From Aquabacterium sp. J223 (GTDB lineage Bacteria; Pseudomonadota; Gammaproteobacteria; Burkholderiales; Burkholderiaceae_C), in the NCBI RefSeq assembly GCF_024666615.1, contig NZ_CP088297.1:62001-126000 (forward strand): a DNA stretch of 64,000 bases, in the 5' to 3' direction. The position numbers were made by a program, and so were the translations under genes. Position 1 is the first letter of the stretch. The number at the start of each line of letters is the position of its first letter. This document shows positions 8,286-17,986 of the stretch, piece after piece. The notes below the pieces were generated by a model. The model searched no databases and had not been told where the DNA came from. It saw only the letters and a list, made by a program, of their open reading frames with translations.

Positions 8286-9413
8286 TCAAGCCTTCTTCGC
8301 GGCCTTCGGGCCGAAGTAGTGGTCGTAGGCCATGCGGAAATTGACGTAGTAGTCGTTCTGCCACTGGCCGGCGCGGCGCGCGAACTCGCGCTGCGAGTCG
8401 AGCACCTTCTTGAACTGCGGGTTCTCGGCGCCCTTCTTCTCCACCGTCTTGTCCCAGGCGGCCAGCTGCGCACGCAGCACCGAGTCCGGCGTCTTGTAGA
8501 ACTTGACGCCGGCCTTCTTCAGCTCCTGGTAGTCGGCCGAGTTGCGCTCGATGGCCTTCCAGCTCATGTCGGCGGAGGCCGCCTGCACCGCGTAGTCGAT
8601 GATGGACTTCAGCTCCTGCGGCAGCGCGCTGTACTTGCCGCGGTTGAACAGGATCTCGAACTGCTCGGTGCTCTGGTGGAAGCTCTGCAGCATGCAGTTC
8701 TTCACCACGTCGGGGAAGCCGAGCACGCGGTCGGAGCTGGCGTTGTTGAACTCCGCCGCGTCGATCAGGCCGCGGTCCAGCGCCGGCACGATCTCGCCGC
8801 CGGGCAGCGGGTTCACCGCGGCGCCCAGCTCGGTGAACACGTCCACCGCCAGGCCCACCGTGCGGTACTTCAGGCCCTTCATGTCCTCCGCCTTGGCGAT
8901 CGGCTTCTTGAACCAGCCCAGCGGCTGCGTGGGCATCGGGCCGTAGAGGAAGGACACCACCTCCATGTTGAGGCTCTTGTAGATCTCCTCCAGCATGGCC
9001 TTGCCGCCACCGTAGTAGTGCCAGGCCAGCAGCATGTTGGGGTCCATGCCGTAACCCGGGCCGGAGCCCCACAGCGCCAGCGCCGAGTTCTTGCCGTAGT
9101 GGTACGCCACCACGCCGTGGCCGCCATCCAGCGTGCCCTTGTTGACCGCATCGAGCAGCTGGAAGGCCGGCACCACCGCGCCGGCCGGCAGCACCTCGAT
9201 CTTCAGCCGGCCGCCGGCCATGTCGTTGACCTTCTTGGCGAAGTCGTTGGCGTACTCGTGGAAGATGTCCTTGGCCGGCCAGGTGCTCTGGAAGCGCAGC
9301 GAGGTGGTCTGTGCCTGCGAGATGGCGGGCGTGGCGAGCGCGCCCGCCCCGACGGCGGCCCCGGCCGCGGTCTTCTTCAGGAAACGGCGGCGGGGGGCGG
9401 GATGGGTGGTCAT
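8286..9413 (-). CDS. dctP: TRAP transporter periplasmic substrate-binding protein (DctP family)
   Basis: 375 residues. The extracytoplasmic receptor captures the solute for the DctQM permease. The N-terminus carries a twin-arginine signal, RRRFLKKTAAGAAVG, cleaved near SQAQ (about residue 35). The mature protein resembles the TakP/alpha-keto acid group: LRFQSTWPAKDIFHEYA, LWGSGPGYGMDPNMLLAWHYY, then MKGLKYRTVGLAVDVF, where Arg is the usual carboxylate ligand, and EFNNASSDRVLGFPDV. A 2-oxo acid or similar organic acid is likely, but the ligand is not proven. GAAGGAG precedes ATG 9413. Confidence 0.93.
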   Translation of the reverse strand: MTTHPAPRRRFLKKTAAGAAVGAGALATPAISQAQTTSLRFQSTWPAKDIFHEYANDFAKKVNDMAGGRLKIEVLPAGAVVPAFQLLDAVNKGTLDGGHGVVAYHYGKNSALALWGSGPGYGMDPNMLLAWHYYGGGKAMLEEIYKSLNMEVVSFLYGPMPTQPLGWFKKPIAKAEDMKGLKYRTVGLAVDVFTELGAAVNPLPGGEIVPALDRGLIDAAEFNNASSDRVLGFPDVVKNCMLQSFHQSTEQFEILFNRGKYSALPQELKSIIDYAVQAASADMSWKAIERNSADYQELKKAGVKFYKTPDSVLRAQLAAWDKTVEKKGAENPQFKKVLDSQREFARRAGQWQNDYYVNFRMAYDHYFGPKAAKKA

Positions 9414-9632
9414 GCGGTCGGTCTCCTTCAGCGGGATGTGTGGCCGCCTTGTGTGCAGAGCGGGCGGCTTGGGATGTTCATTGCAAGCGGCATCGTATGC
9501 AGAGCATCCGTACCCTCATCGTGCGGTAAACCCGATCAGCAGAAGCCCCATCGCGGAACGCGGCAGAAGCGGGCAGCCGTGGCAAGCTGCGGTGTGGCGG
9601 CCCTCCGGCAGCCTTGTCCATCCGCTCGCACG
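9414..9632. other. Divergent intergenic region dctP / Bug gene
   Basis: 219 bases holding the promoters of two divergent transport genes. The dctP ribosome site is at 9421-9431 on the minus strand. Two copies of tgcagagc occur about 40 bases apart (near 9458 and 9494), which could be a repeated operator. I see no open reading frame or hairpin of note. Confidence 0.35.
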
Positions 9633-10643
9633 ATGCCCGACTCCCAGACCCCATCCCTGCGCCGGCGCCTGCTCCAAGGCGCCGCACTGGCCCCGCTGAC
9701 CGGTGCCGCTTCGCTGATGTCACCCGCCGCGGTGCGCGCCCAGGGGAGCTTCCCCAGCCGCCCGCTGCACTGGGTGGTCCCGTTCCCGGCGGGGGGCGGG
9801 TCCGACTTCATCGCCCGCCAGCTGTCGCCGCTGATGGCGCGCCAGCTCGGCCAGCCCATCGTGGTGGAGAACCGGCCCGGCGCCGCCGGCATCATCGGCA
9901 CCGAGCAGGCGGCGCGGGCGGCGCCGGACGGCCACACGCTGCTCAACGGCGACAACGGCGCCATGATCTTCCACGCCGCCATGTACCGGAAACTGCCCTA
10001 CGACCCGCGCGATTTCGCGCCCGTCGGCTTCATGGCGCGCTTCCCGCTCATCCTGGCGGTGCACCCCGGCAGCGGCTTCGACAGTGCCCGCCAGCTGCTG
10101 CAGACGCTGAGGCGCGAACCCGGCCGCCACAGCTACGCCTCGCCGGGCATCGGCAGCCCGCACCACCTGGCGATGGAGCTGCTGAAGGACCGCACCCGCA
10201 GCTACGTGGTGCACGTGCCGTACCGCGGCACGGCCTTCGCGCTGCAGGACGTGGTCGCCGGCCAGCTGCCGATCACCGTGGTGGACACCGCCGGCGGGCT
10301 GGCGCAGATCCGCGCCGGCCGCCTGCGCCCGCTGGCGGTGATGCAGCGGCGCCGCATTCCCCAGCTGCCGGACGTGCCGACGCTGGACGAGCTGGGCATC
10401 GACGGGTTCGAGGCCACCGCCTGGCAGGCGCTGTTCGTGCCGCGCGGCACGCCGGCGGAGGTGGTGCAGCGCCTGTCGAGCGAACTGCAGCGGGCGCTGC
10501 AGTCGCCCGAGCTGCGGCCGCGGCTGGAGGAGTTCGGGCTCGAGGTCGCCCCGTCGGATGCGCGGCAGCTGGCCGACTTCCTCGAGCGCGAGACGCCGTT
10601 CTGGCACCGCCTCATCCGCGAACGGCGGCTGAGCGCGGAGTGA
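9633..10643 (+). CDS. Bug-family tripartite tricarboxylate transporter substrate-binding protein
   Basis: 336 residues. Periplasmic receptor of the TctC/Bug family, hugely expanded in Burkholderiales. The signal sequence RRRLLQGAALAPLTGAASL with an AQG cleavage region near residue 36 is Tat-like. Family motifs follow: RPLHWVVPFPAGGGSDFIAR, VVENRPGAAGIIGT, PHHLAMELLK and VPYRGTAFALQDVVAGQL, plus the C-terminal FVPRGTPAEVVQRLSSEL. No TctA/TctB permease genes are near, so it is an orphan receptor, as most Bug proteins are. The ligand is unknown. It is divergent from the TRAP operon. Confidence 0.93.
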   Translation: MPDSQTPSLRRRLLQGAALAPLTGAASLMSPAAVRAQGSFPSRPLHWVVPFPAGGGSDFIARQLSPLMARQLGQPIVVENRPGAAGIIGTEQAARAAPDGHTLLNGDNGAMIFHAAMYRKLPYDPRDFAPVGFMARFPLILAVHPGSGFDSARQLLQTLRREPGRHSYASPGIGSPHHLAMELLKDRTRSYVVHVPYRGTAFALQDVVAGQLPITVVDTAGGLAQIRAGRLRPLAVMQRRRIPQLPDVPTLDELGIDGFEATAWQALFVPRGTPAEVVQRLSSELQRALQSPELRPRLEEFGLEVAPSDARQLADFLERETPFWHRLIRERRLSAE

Positions 10644-10673
10644 GCCGCCGCGGCGGCCCCGCCGCCGCCGCAC

Positions 10674-11339
<666 letters not shown>

Positions 11340-11361
11340 CTGCGTTCCCTGTCTGGTGCGT

Positions 11362-11817
11362 TCAAGCGGCCAGCTTGACCAGGATGGTGCCGCGCGCCAC
11401 CACGCTGGGCGGCGCATGGCGCACGCCGGCGGTGCCGTCGAGCTGGCCGAGCATGCCGCCGAGCTTCGGGTGCCACTGGGCGGCCGACACGGTCCACGCC
11501 AGCTCGATGTCCTGGTCGGCGAACACCGGGTGCTTGAAGGCGAAGTTGAAGTTCAGGCAGAGCATCTCGCGCGGCACCCCGTCGTCGTCGCGGGAGAAAT
11601 GGCTGGCGAGCTGGCCCATCATCAGCGCGGCGGTCTGCTGGCCGCTGGCGATGATCTCGCCGAAGCGGGCGCGCTCGGCCGCACGCGAGTCGGTGTGCAG
11701 CGGGTTGCGGTCGCCGGTCAGCTCGGCGAAGCGGGCGATGTCCTCGCGGCTATAGCGCACCGTGCGGCAGACGCGCTCCCCGGGCTGGATCAGTCGTTCC
11801 CTGACGGCGGTGTCCAT
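11362..11817 (-). CDS. MaoC-like hot-dog-fold dehydratase domain protein
   Basis: 151 residues. The MaoC/R-hydratase family hydrates enoyl-CoA or related thioesters. The hydratase motif appears as FAELTGDRNPLHTD around residues 30-43, with the Asp and His of the catalytic pair, followed by FGEIIASGQQTAALM as in the family's overhang segment. The usual N-terminal strand is short. The neighbouring SDR downstream suggests a small two-enzyme unit acting on acyl or other carbonyl compounds, which is inference. The start is ATG 11817, two bases after a possible short upstream reading frame. Confidence 0.8.
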   Translation of the reverse strand: MDTAVRERLIQPGERVCRTVRYSREDIARFAELTGDRNPLHTDSRAAERARFGEIIASGQQTAALMMGQLASHFSRDDDGVPREMLCLNFNFAFKHPVFADQDIELAWTVSAAQWHPKLGGMLGQLDGTAGVRHAPPSVVARGTILVKLAA

Positions 11818-11819
11818 GG

Positions 11820-11945
11820 TCAGCCGGCCCCTTCCTCGACGGCGGCCCGGCCGGCGCAGCATGCCGGACCGAACGCTACGCGCCGGAGCAATGGCGGTTC
11901 CTGGCGGCACGCCGGGGCCTCGGCCCCGCGGGGCAGATCGTTCAC
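11820..11945 (-). CDS. Possible 41-residue leader ORF upstream of the MaoC-like gene
   Basis: GTG at 11945 is preceded by AGGGAG with eight-base spacing. The frame runs 41 codons (VNDLPRGAEAPACR...) to a TGA two bases before the MaoC-like ATG, so it could couple translation. A TAATCT hexamer on the minus strand at 12010-12015 could be its -10 box. The peptide is Ala/Arg/Pro-rich like chance translations of GC-rich DNA and resembles nothing I know. The rest of the gap 11818-12077 holds nothing else I can name. Confidence 0.2.
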   Translation of the reverse strand: MNDLPRGAEAPACRQEPPLLRRVAFGPACCAGRAAVEEGAG

Positions 11946-12077
11946 TTCGTTTTCTCCCTCTGGCAGCACGTTGGGGGCGACGCCGCCCCGGCCATTGCTG
12001 CATTGCGCAAGATTACAGAACTTGCGGCCGGACGGCGCCCCCACGGGTGGGAGGAAACGCGGCCGGTGTTTCAACCG

Positions 12078-12551
12078 TCACGGCGTGCGCTCCTCCTGGG
12101 CCAGGCGCAGGATGTGGCGCTGGAACGCCGGGTCCTCGCCCCGCAGCAGCAGCGGCAGCGCGTTGTAGAAGTCGTCGCGGCGGCACCACTCGCGCATGAA
12201 GTCGTCCCAGGAGTTCCAGCGCCGCTGCTCGGTGGGCCCCATGTCCTCCTTCCAGGCGACGAGGAAGGCCCGCTCGAAGAGCGCGATCAGCATGTCGAAG
12301 ATGATCAGCCGCCGCTCGTTCTGTTCGGCGGTGGGCTCGGCCAGCGGGGCGTGGGTGCGCAGTTGCAGGTCGGCGTTGGCCAGCACCACCTTGAGGAAGT
12401 CGTTGTACGCGTCCGACAGGTGCTGGTAGGCCTCCTCCTCCTCGTTCTCGCGCTCCTTGCGCTGCTCCAGCCAGAAGACGACCACCGCATAGGGCAGCGC
12501 GACCACCGTGACCACGTAGCTGGCCAGCTCCATCGCCTCGACGAGCCCCAT
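12078..12551 (-). CDS. Membrane-anchored helical protein of unknown function
   Basis: 157 residues. The N-terminus has one transmembrane helix (residues about 9-28, ASYVVTVVALPYAVVVFW) followed by a cytoplasmic helical part starting EQRKERENEEEEAYQHL. Aromatic and acidic residues are frequent, with the pattern WKEDMGPTEQRRWNSWDDFM near residues 104-123, and the total looks conserved rather than random. I cannot name the family. It lies 10 bases after the aceK stop on the same strand, so it is likely in the can-aceK transcript. Confidence 0.65.
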   Translation of the reverse strand: MGLVEAMELASYVVTVVALPYAVVVFWLEQRKERENEEEEAYQHLSDAYNDFLKVVLANADLQLRTHAPLAEPTAEQNERRLIIFDMLIALFERAFLVAWKEDMGPTEQRRWNSWDDFMREWCRRDDFYNALPLLLRGEDPAFQRHILRLAQEERTP

Positions 12552-12561
12552 GGCCGCCCCC

Positions 12562-14379
12562 TTACGCCACCGCCTCGCCGTCATGGCCGGCAGGCGCCTC
12601 CACCGACGCCGCGCCCCGCTCGGCGCTGAGCCGGCGCGACGGGTCGTAGGGGAAGACGTCGTGCACATGGCCGGCGCGGATGCGCTCCTGGTGCGCCTGC
12701 CAGAACGCCGCGTCCAGCAGGTCGGCGTGGTGCTTCAGGAACACGTCGCGCACGCTGGCGTGGCCGAGCAGGAACGGGCCGAAGGTCTCGGGGAAGACGT
12801 CGCGCGGGCCGACGGGGTACCAGACCTCGCCCGACATCTCGGTCTCCTCGTCGGGCGCCGGCGGCACGCGACGGAAGTGGCAGTCGGTCAGGTACTCGAT
12901 CTCGTCGTAGTCGTAGAACACCACCTTGCCGTTGCGCGTGACGCCGAAGTTCTTCCACAGCATGTCGCCGGGGAAGATGTTGGCCCGCACCAGGTCCTTG
13001 ATGGCGTTGCCGTACTCGACCACCGCGCGCTCGGCCTGCTCGGGCGTGGCCTCCTGCAGGTAGATGTTCAGCGGCACCATGCGGCGCTCGATGTAGAGGT
13101 GGCGGATGATCAGTTCGTCGCCTTCCTCCTCCAGCAGGCTGGGGCAGAAGTGCTTGAGCTCGGCCACCAGTTCCTCGTCGAAGCGGTGGCGCGGGAAGGC
13201 CACGTTGCTGTACTCCAGCGTGTCGGCCATGCGGCCCACCCGGTCGTGGCGCTTGACCAGCAGGTACTTCGACTTGATCTGCTCGCGGGTGGTGTCCTTC
13301 TGCGGCGGGTAGAAGTCCTTGATCACCTTGAAGACGAAGGGGAAGGACGGCAGGTCGAACACCAGCATCACCATGCCCTTGATGCCCGGCGCGATGCGGA
13401 ACAGGTCGCTGGAATGGCGCAGGTGGTAGAGGAAGTCGCGGTAGAAGAGGTTCTTGCCCTGCTTGTGCAGGCCGAGCGCCGAGTAGATCTCCGAGCGCGG
13501 CTTGTGCCGCATCAGCGAGCGCAGGAACTGCACGTACGCGGCCGGGATGGCCATGTCCACCATGAAGTAGGCGCGGGCGAAGCTGAAGAGGGCCTGCAGG
13601 TCGTTCTCGCCGAAGAGGGCCGCGTCGATGACCAGCGGCCCCACCCCCGACTCGCCCTTGTGCAGCAGCGGCAGGGCGAAGGGCAGCTCGTCGAAGCCGT
13701 TGACGATCTTGCCCACCACGTAGGCGCCCTTGTTGCGGAAGAACAGGCTGGCCAGCACCTGCACCTGGAAGTTGGTGCGCAGCCGCGGTTCGCCCAGCCG
13801 GCGCTGCAGCGCCTGCAGCACCTGCGCCACGTCGCGATCGAGGTCCTCGAAGGGCACCGCGAGCTGGAAGTTGGTGACGATGCGCACGAAGGTCTCGTGC
13901 AGCGTCTCGCGGGTCGGGTAGTAGGCGCGGTAGGTGGGCTGCGAGGCCGGCTCGTCGTTCTCGATGTACTCGGTGGACACCGCCGGCCGCACGAAGAGGA
14001 ACTGGTTGCGGAAGTAGCTTCGGTGCAGCACCTTGGTGGTCACCGAGTTGAAGAAGGTCTCGGCCAGCTCCGGCTGCTGGTGGTCGATGAGCAGGCCGAT
14101 GTAGTGCAGCTTGACCTGCTGCCAGACCTCGGCCGTCAGCTCCCCGATGGAGAACTCCTGCTGCAGCCGCTCGGCGCCCTCGTCGACCCGCTGGTCGTAG
14201 AAGGCGATGCGCAGCACCTGGGCGCGCTGCTGGCCGTGCCAGTCGGCGGCCTCGAAGCGGGCCTTGGCCTCGGCGCTGGTCTCGCGGAACAGCCGGTAGT
14301 GGCGATCGAAGCCCTCCAGCATGGCCACGGCGATGCGCCGGGCCCGCGGGTCGTTCAGCTCATGGGCGAAGTCGGCCAC
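12562..14379 (-). CDS. aceK: Isocitrate dehydrogenase kinase/phosphatase AceK
   Basis: 605 residues, in the family's 575-610 range. The bifunctional enzyme phosphorylates and dephosphorylates isocitrate dehydrogenase, diverting isocitrate into the glyoxylate shunt. Characteristic stretches are [26 protein letters not shown] (ATP loop and Lys), [36 protein letters not shown] (catalytic Asp region) and a C-terminal HDVFPYD. GTG 14379, reading [15 protein letters not shown], is the likely start, since no ATG lies near, and it begins eight bases after the can stop. Malate synthase G elsewhere in the window belongs to the same pathway. Confidence 0.96.
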   Translation of the reverse strand: MADFAHELNDPRARRIAVAMLEGFDRHYRLFRETSAEAKARFEAADWHGQQRAQVLRIAFYDQRVDEGAERLQQEFSIGELTAEVWQQVKLHYIGLLIDHQQPELAETFFNSVTTKVLHRSYFRNQFLFVRPAVSTEYIENDEPASQPTYRAYYPTRETLHETFVRIVTNFQLAVPFEDLDRDVAQVLQALQRRLGEPRLRTNFQVQVLASLFFRNKGAYVVGKIVNGFDELPFALPLLHKGESGVGPLVIDAALFGENDLQALFSFARAYFMVDMAIPAAYVQFLRSLMRHKPRSEIYSALGLHKQGKNLFYRDFLYHLRHSSDLFRIAPGIKGMVMLVFDLPSFPFVFKVIKDFYPPQKDTTREQIKSKYLLVKRHDRVGRMADTLEYSNVAFPRHRFDEELVAELKHFCPSLLEEEGDELIIRHLYIERRMVPLNIYLQEATPEQAERAVVEYGNAIKDLVRANIFPGDMLWKNFGVTRNGKVVFYDYDEIEYLTDCHFRRVPPAPDEETEMSGEVWYPVGPRDVFPETFGPFLLGHASVRDVFLKHHADLLDAAFWQAHQERIRAGHVHDVFPYDPSRRLSAERGAASVEAPAGHDGEAVA

Positions 14380-14387
14380 GGCGCGGC

Positions 14388-15047
14388 TCAGGGTGCGTAG
14401 CGCTGCCGCAGCGCCGCCAACGCCCGCTCGTAGGCCGGCTGCACCGCGTCCGTGCCGTCCACCGTCATCGACAGGTCCTTGAGCAGGCCGTTGTGCAGGC
14501 CGTAGACCCAGCCGTGCACCACCACCTCCTGGCCGCGCTGCCAGGCGTCGCGCACGACCGTGGTGTGGCACACGTTCAGCGCCTGCTCCAGCACGTTCAG
14601 CTCGACCAGCGCGTCCACGCGGCGCGCCTCGGCCACCGTCTGCAGGAAGCCGAGGTGGTGGTTGCGCACGTCCTGCACATGGCGCAGCCAGTTGTCGACC
14701 AGGCCGTTGCGCTGGTCGAAGAGCGCGGCGCGCACGCCGCCGCAGTTGGAATGGCCGACCACGATGATGTGGCGCACCTTCAGCGCGTCGACCGCGAACT
14801 GGATGACCGACAGCGCGTTGAGGTCCGAATGCGCCACCACGTTGGCCACGTTGCGGTGCACGAACAGCTCGCCGGGCAGCAGGTTGACCAGCTCGTTGGC
14901 CGGCACCCGGCTGTCGGCGCAGCCGATCCACAGGTACTGCGGCGTCTGCTGCTGCAGCAGGCGGCTGAAGAAGCCCGGCGTGCGCCGCTCGATGTCGGCC
15001 GCCCAGGCGCGGTTGCTGTCGAAGAGTTCCTGCAGTTCGAGGCTCAT
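14388..15047 (-). CDS. can: Beta-class carbonic anhydrase
   Basis: 219 residues. Interconverts CO2 and bicarbonate in the cytoplasm, supplying carboxylases. Zinc ligands are Cys43 (CADSR, with the Asp45-Arg47 dyad), His99 and Cys102 (HSNCGG). [14 protein letters not shown] and [15 protein letters not shown] are also typical, and the length matches E. coli Can. The start is ATG 15047. It is followed closely by aceK, suggesting coordinated control of bicarbonate-consuming and glyoxylate-shunt metabolism. A TTAAACT stretch upstream on the minus strand may be its -10 region. Confidence 0.97.
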   Translation of the reverse strand: MSLELQELFDSNRAWAADIERRTPGFFSRLLQQQTPQYLWIGCADSRVPANELVNLLPGELFVHRNVANVVAHSDLNALSVIQFAVDALKVRHIIVVGHSNCGGVRAALFDQRNGLVDNWLRHVQDVRNHHLGFLQTVAEARRVDALVELNVLEQALNVCHTTVVRDAWQRGQEVVVHGWVYGLHNGLLKDLSMTVDGTDAVQPAYERALAALRQRYAP

Positions 15048-15140
15048 GCCAGGGCGGCGTGCGGGGTTTCCATCCGGCCCAGTTTAAGCACCGCCGCGCG
15101 GGTTGACGCCCAGCGGACAGCGCCGCCGGCGCCCCGTGGC

Positions 15141-15146
15141 TAGACT
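15141..15146 (+). promoter_or_regulatory. Putative -10 box (TAGACT), leaderless start of MBL gene
   Basis: TAGACT ends five bases before the ATG at 15152. No ribosome-binding site is present, so the message probably starts at the AUG. Confidence 0.45.
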
Positions 15147-15151
15147 GGCCC

Positions 15152-16252
15152 ATGGCCAATGCCCTCGAAGACCGCATCCGCTACCCCCTGGGCGACCGCC
15201 TGCCAGAGCCCGGCGGCGTGCTGGAGGTGGCGCCCGGCGTGCGCTGGCTGCGCCAGGGCCTGCCCTTCGCGCTCGACCACGTCAACTGCTGGCTGCTGCG
15301 CGACGAACTGGACGGCCGCGCCGGCTGGACGGTGGTCGACTGCGGCGCCGACCTGCCCGCCGCCCGCGCGGCCTGGGACCAGGTCGTCGAGCGGTCGCTG
15401 GACGGCCTGCCGCTGCTGCGCGTCGTCGTCACCCACCTGCACCCGGACCACCTCGGCCTGGCGCACAGGCTGTGCGAGCGCTTCGGCCGCGAGGGCGGGC
15501 CGCTGCGGCTGTGGATGAGCGCCACCGACTTCGCCCAGGCGACGCTGGCCGTGGGCGCCGACCAGGCGGCCCGGGGCGAGACGGCCGCCCGCTTCGCCGC
15601 CAGCCATGGCCTCGCCGGCGACGCGGCGCTGGAGGGCGTGCGCCGCTGGTCGCGCGGCTTCCGCCAACTGGTGCCGGCGGTGCCGTCGCAGTTCCGGCGG
15701 CTGCAGGACGGCCAGCGGCTGGCCATCGGCGGGCAGCCGTGGCAGGCGATCGCGGGGTACGGCCATGCGCCCGAGCACATCGCCCTGCACGCGCCCGCGT
15801 CGGCGCTGCTGATCGCCGGCGACATGGTGCTGCCGCGCATCTCGACCAACGTGGCGGTGCACGACAACGAACCGGAGGCCGACCCGCTGGCGCTGTACCT
15901 CGCCTCGCTGCAGGGACTGCGCGCGCTGCCCGCCGACACCCTGGTGCTGCCGTCGCACGGCAAGCCCTTCGGCGGGCGCGACAGCGCGGGCGGCGCCGGC
16001 GGCCTGCACGAGCGCATCGACCAGCTGCTGGCCCACCACGAGGAGCGGCTGGCCGAGACGCTGGACGCCTGCCAGGCCCGGCCCTGCAGCGCCGCCGACA
16101 TCGTGCCGGTGATGTTCCCCCGGGCGCTGGACCCGCACCAGCTCAGCTTTGCGCTCGGCGAGGCGCTGGCGCACCTGCACACCCTGTGGCACCGCGGCCG
16201 GCTGCGGCGCACGCGGGGGACCGACGGGGTGTGGCGCTTCGCCTCGGCATGA
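15152..16252 (+). CDS. Metallo-beta-lactamase-fold hydrolase
   Basis: 366 residues. The MBL domain shows [18 protein letters not shown] and the dinuclear metal motif THLHPDHLG at about residues 94-102. The later ligands are in [11 protein letters not shown] and IAGDMVLP, and SHGKPF supplies the last His. The C-terminal 80 residues are helical ([19 protein letters not shown]) and look like the winged-helix end of LACTB2/GloB-like proteins. Hydrolysis of a thioester, phosphodiester or lactone is possible and the substrate is unassigned. Divergent from can. Confidence 0.88.
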   Translation: MANALEDRIRYPLGDRLPEPGGVLEVAPGVRWLRQGLPFALDHVNCWLLRDELDGRAGWTVVDCGADLPAARAAWDQVVERSLDGLPLLRVVVTHLHPDHLGLAHRLCERFGREGGPLRLWMSATDFAQATLAVGADQAARGETAARFAASHGLAGDAALEGVRRWSRGFRQLVPAVPSQFRRLQDGQRLAIGGQPWQAIAGYGHAPEHIALHAPASALLIAGDMVLPRISTNVAVHDNEPEADPLALYLASLQGLRALPADTLVLPSHGKPFGGRDSAGGAGGLHERIDQLLAHHEERLAETLDACQARPCSAADIVPVMFPRALDPHQLSFALGEALAHLHTLWHRGRLRRTRGTDGVWRFASA

Positions 16253-16271
16253 CCGCCGGGGCCATGGCCCG

Positions 16272-17165
16272 TCAGTCGAACACCGGCAGCACGTCCTCGC
16301 GCAGCGCGCCGCGGCGCTGTTCGTAATCGGGCAGCACCGAACGCACCACCTCCCAGAAGGCCGGGCTGTGGTTCATCTCCTTCAGGTGCGCCAGTTCGTG
16401 GGCGACGACGTAGTCGATGACCGGCAGCGCGAAGTGGATGAGCCGCCAGTTGAGGCGGATCGAGCCGTCGGCACTGGCGCTGCCCCAGCGGGTCTGGGCG
16501 GAACTGAGCGCCAGCCGCCGCACGCGCACGCCCAGCCGCTGCGCGAACTCGCGGCAGCGCTCCTCGAAGACCCTTCGCGCCTGCCGCTGCAGCCAGCTCT
16601 GCACCGCGTCGCGGATCTGCGCGGCGGCCGCGTCGTGCGGCAGCGCCAGGTGCAGCGTCAGCCGCGGCACGCCGGGCAGTGCGGTGGCGTCGGTGTTGAG
16701 CAGCGCGCCGCCGAGGGCGGTGCCGGCGCGCGGGTCGAGCACCACGATCACCGTCTCGCCGAGGAAGGGCAGGTGCGTGCCGTCGCGCCAGTCGATGCGC
16801 GCGGCCTCCAGCCGCTGGAGGCGCTCGCGCTGCTCCTGCAGCTTGCGCAGGATCCACCCGGCCTTGGCCTGCAGCGCCTGCTCGACCTCGGCGATGGGCA
16901 CCCAGCGCGGCGCGCTGACCGACAGCCCCTCGGCGCTGACGACGAAGCCGATGCTGCGGCGCCGGGCGCGGCGGAAGGCGTAGCCGACGCGGTGCCCCTG
17001 CAGCAGCACGTGCCGCTCGGCCAGGGGATGGCCGAAGGCCGGCGGCGCGGCCGGCGCGGCCGGGGCGGTGGCCGGCGTCGGCGCGACGGGTGCCGAAGCC
17101 GGCGCCGGCACGCCCTCGTCGAACAGGGCGAGTTGGGCGAGGGGCCGGGGCGGACTCGACGGCAT
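16272..17165 (-). CDS. YgjP-like metallopeptidase domain protein (M48/DUF45)
   Basis: 297 residues. The C-terminal half is the YgjP domain: SSAQTRWGSASADGSIRLNWRLI, then the zinc motif HELAHLKEMNHSPAFW near residue 255 and a distal third ligand region. The N-terminal 45 residues are Pro/Ala-rich and look like a flexible extension absent from E. coli YgjP. The role of the family is poorly known. It follows plsC on the same strand. The ATG at 17165 has TAGAAT eight bases upstream and no ribosome site. Confidence 0.88.
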   Translation of the reverse strand: MPSSPPRPLAQLALFDEGVPAPASAPVAPTPATAPAAPAAPPAFGHPLAERHVLLQGHRVGYAFRRARRRSIGFVVSAEGLSVSAPRWVPIAEVEQALQAKAGWILRKLQEQRERLQRLEAARIDWRDGTHLPFLGETVIVVLDPRAGTALGGALLNTDATALPGVPRLTLHLALPHDAAAAQIRDAVQSWLQRQARRVFEERCREFAQRLGVRVRRLALSSAQTRWGSASADGSIRLNWRLIHFALPVIDYVVAHELAHLKEMNHSPAFWEVVRSVLPDYEQRRGALREDVLPVFD

Positions 17166-17173
17166 CGGCGCGG

Positions 17174-17179
17174 ATTCTA
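17174..17179 (-). promoter_or_regulatory. Putative -10 box (TAGAAT) for the YgjP-like gene
   Basis: Minus-strand TAGAAT followed by eight bases and the ATG at 17165, again implying a leaderless or nearly leaderless transcript separate from the upstream plsC transcript. Confidence 0.45.
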
Positions 17180-17203
17180 GGAAATGCCGGCCGGCCGGGG
17201 CGT

Positions 17204-17986
17204 TCAGGCCGGCGAGACGTCGCGGCCGCGCGCCGCGTCGTCGGCGCGCGCATAGGCCTCGGGGTCGAGGCGGCGCATCTCGGCCTCGATCCAGCCCTCG
17301 ACCTCGGCCATCACCGCCTCCGGCGAGCGGCCGGCGGTGAGCACCGGCGGTCCGATCGACAGGTCGACCACGCCCGGCCGCTTGATGAACGCGTTGCGCG
17401 GCCAGCAGCGGGCGGAGGCGACGGCGATGGGCACCACCGGCGCGCCGGCGTCGATGGCCAGCCGGGCCGCGCCGCTCTTGTAGGTGCCCTGCCCGCCGCG
17501 GGCGGTGCGGGTGCCCTCCGGGAACATGATCACCCACAGCCCGTCGGCCATGAACTGGCGGCCCTGGCGCGCCACCTTGGCCCAGGCCCGCTGCCGCTGG
17601 CTGCGGTCGATGTGCACCATGTCCAGCCGCGCCATCGCCCAGCCGAAGAAGGGCACGTACAGCAGCTCGCGCTTGAAGACATAGGCCAGCGGCCGCGGCA
17701 TCAGCACCGGAAAGGCCAGCGTCTCCCAGGCCGACTGGTGCTTGGGCGTGAGTACCGCCGGCCCGTCGGGCAGGTGCTCGCGGCCCTGCAGCCGCCAGCG
17801 GACGCCGCAGATCCAGCGCGCGCCCTGCACCGCCAGCCACAGCCAGCCGACGCACATCCAGTACAGCGGCTTGCCGCGCACGAAGATCGACACCAGCAGC
17901 ACCGCGATGGCATACGGCACCACGGTGGCCGCCAGCCACAGCAGGTACAGCAGCGACCGCAGGAAGAGCACTGGCGTGCTGGTCAC
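17204..17986 (-). CDS. plsC: 1-acyl-sn-glycerol-3-phosphate acyltransferase PlsC
   Basis: 260 residues. Converts lysophosphatidic acid to phosphatidic acid at the inner membrane. The N-terminal membrane helix is at about residues 8-35. The catalytic block is TPKHQSAWETLAF (His with the HX4E variant seen in many proteobacterial PlsC), and the glycerol-phosphate binding motif is IMFPEGTRTARGG. The GTG start at 17986 overlaps the gmhB TGA (GTGA), so translation is probably coupled. Part of the glyQ-glyS-gmhB-plsC run. Confidence 0.95.
   Translation of the reverse strand: MTSTPVLFLRSLLYLLWLAATVVPYAIAVLLVSIFVRGKPLYWMCVGWLWLAVQGARWICGVRWRLQGREHLPDGPAVLTPKHQSAWETLAFPVLMPRPLAYVFKRELLYVPFFGWAMARLDMVHIDRSQRQRAWAKVARQGRQFMADGLWVIMFPEGTRTARGGQGTYKSGAARLAIDAGAPVVPIAVASARCWPRNAFIKRPGVVDLSIGPPVLTAGRSPEAVMAEVEGWIEAEMRRLDPEAYARADDAARGRDVSPA

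Noticed and set aside
7605-9632. N-terminal extension of the Bug protein over the TRAP genes
   Set aside because: It is antisense to dctQ and dctP; the true start at 9633 has a signal peptide directly after it.
12550-14400. A 616-codon plus-strand frame opposite aceK
   Set aside because: Antisense to a full-length conserved AceK; composition is typical of shadow frames.
15101-15106. TTGACG as a -35 box for the MBL gene
   Set aside because: It is 34 bases from TAGACT, far from the usual 16-18.
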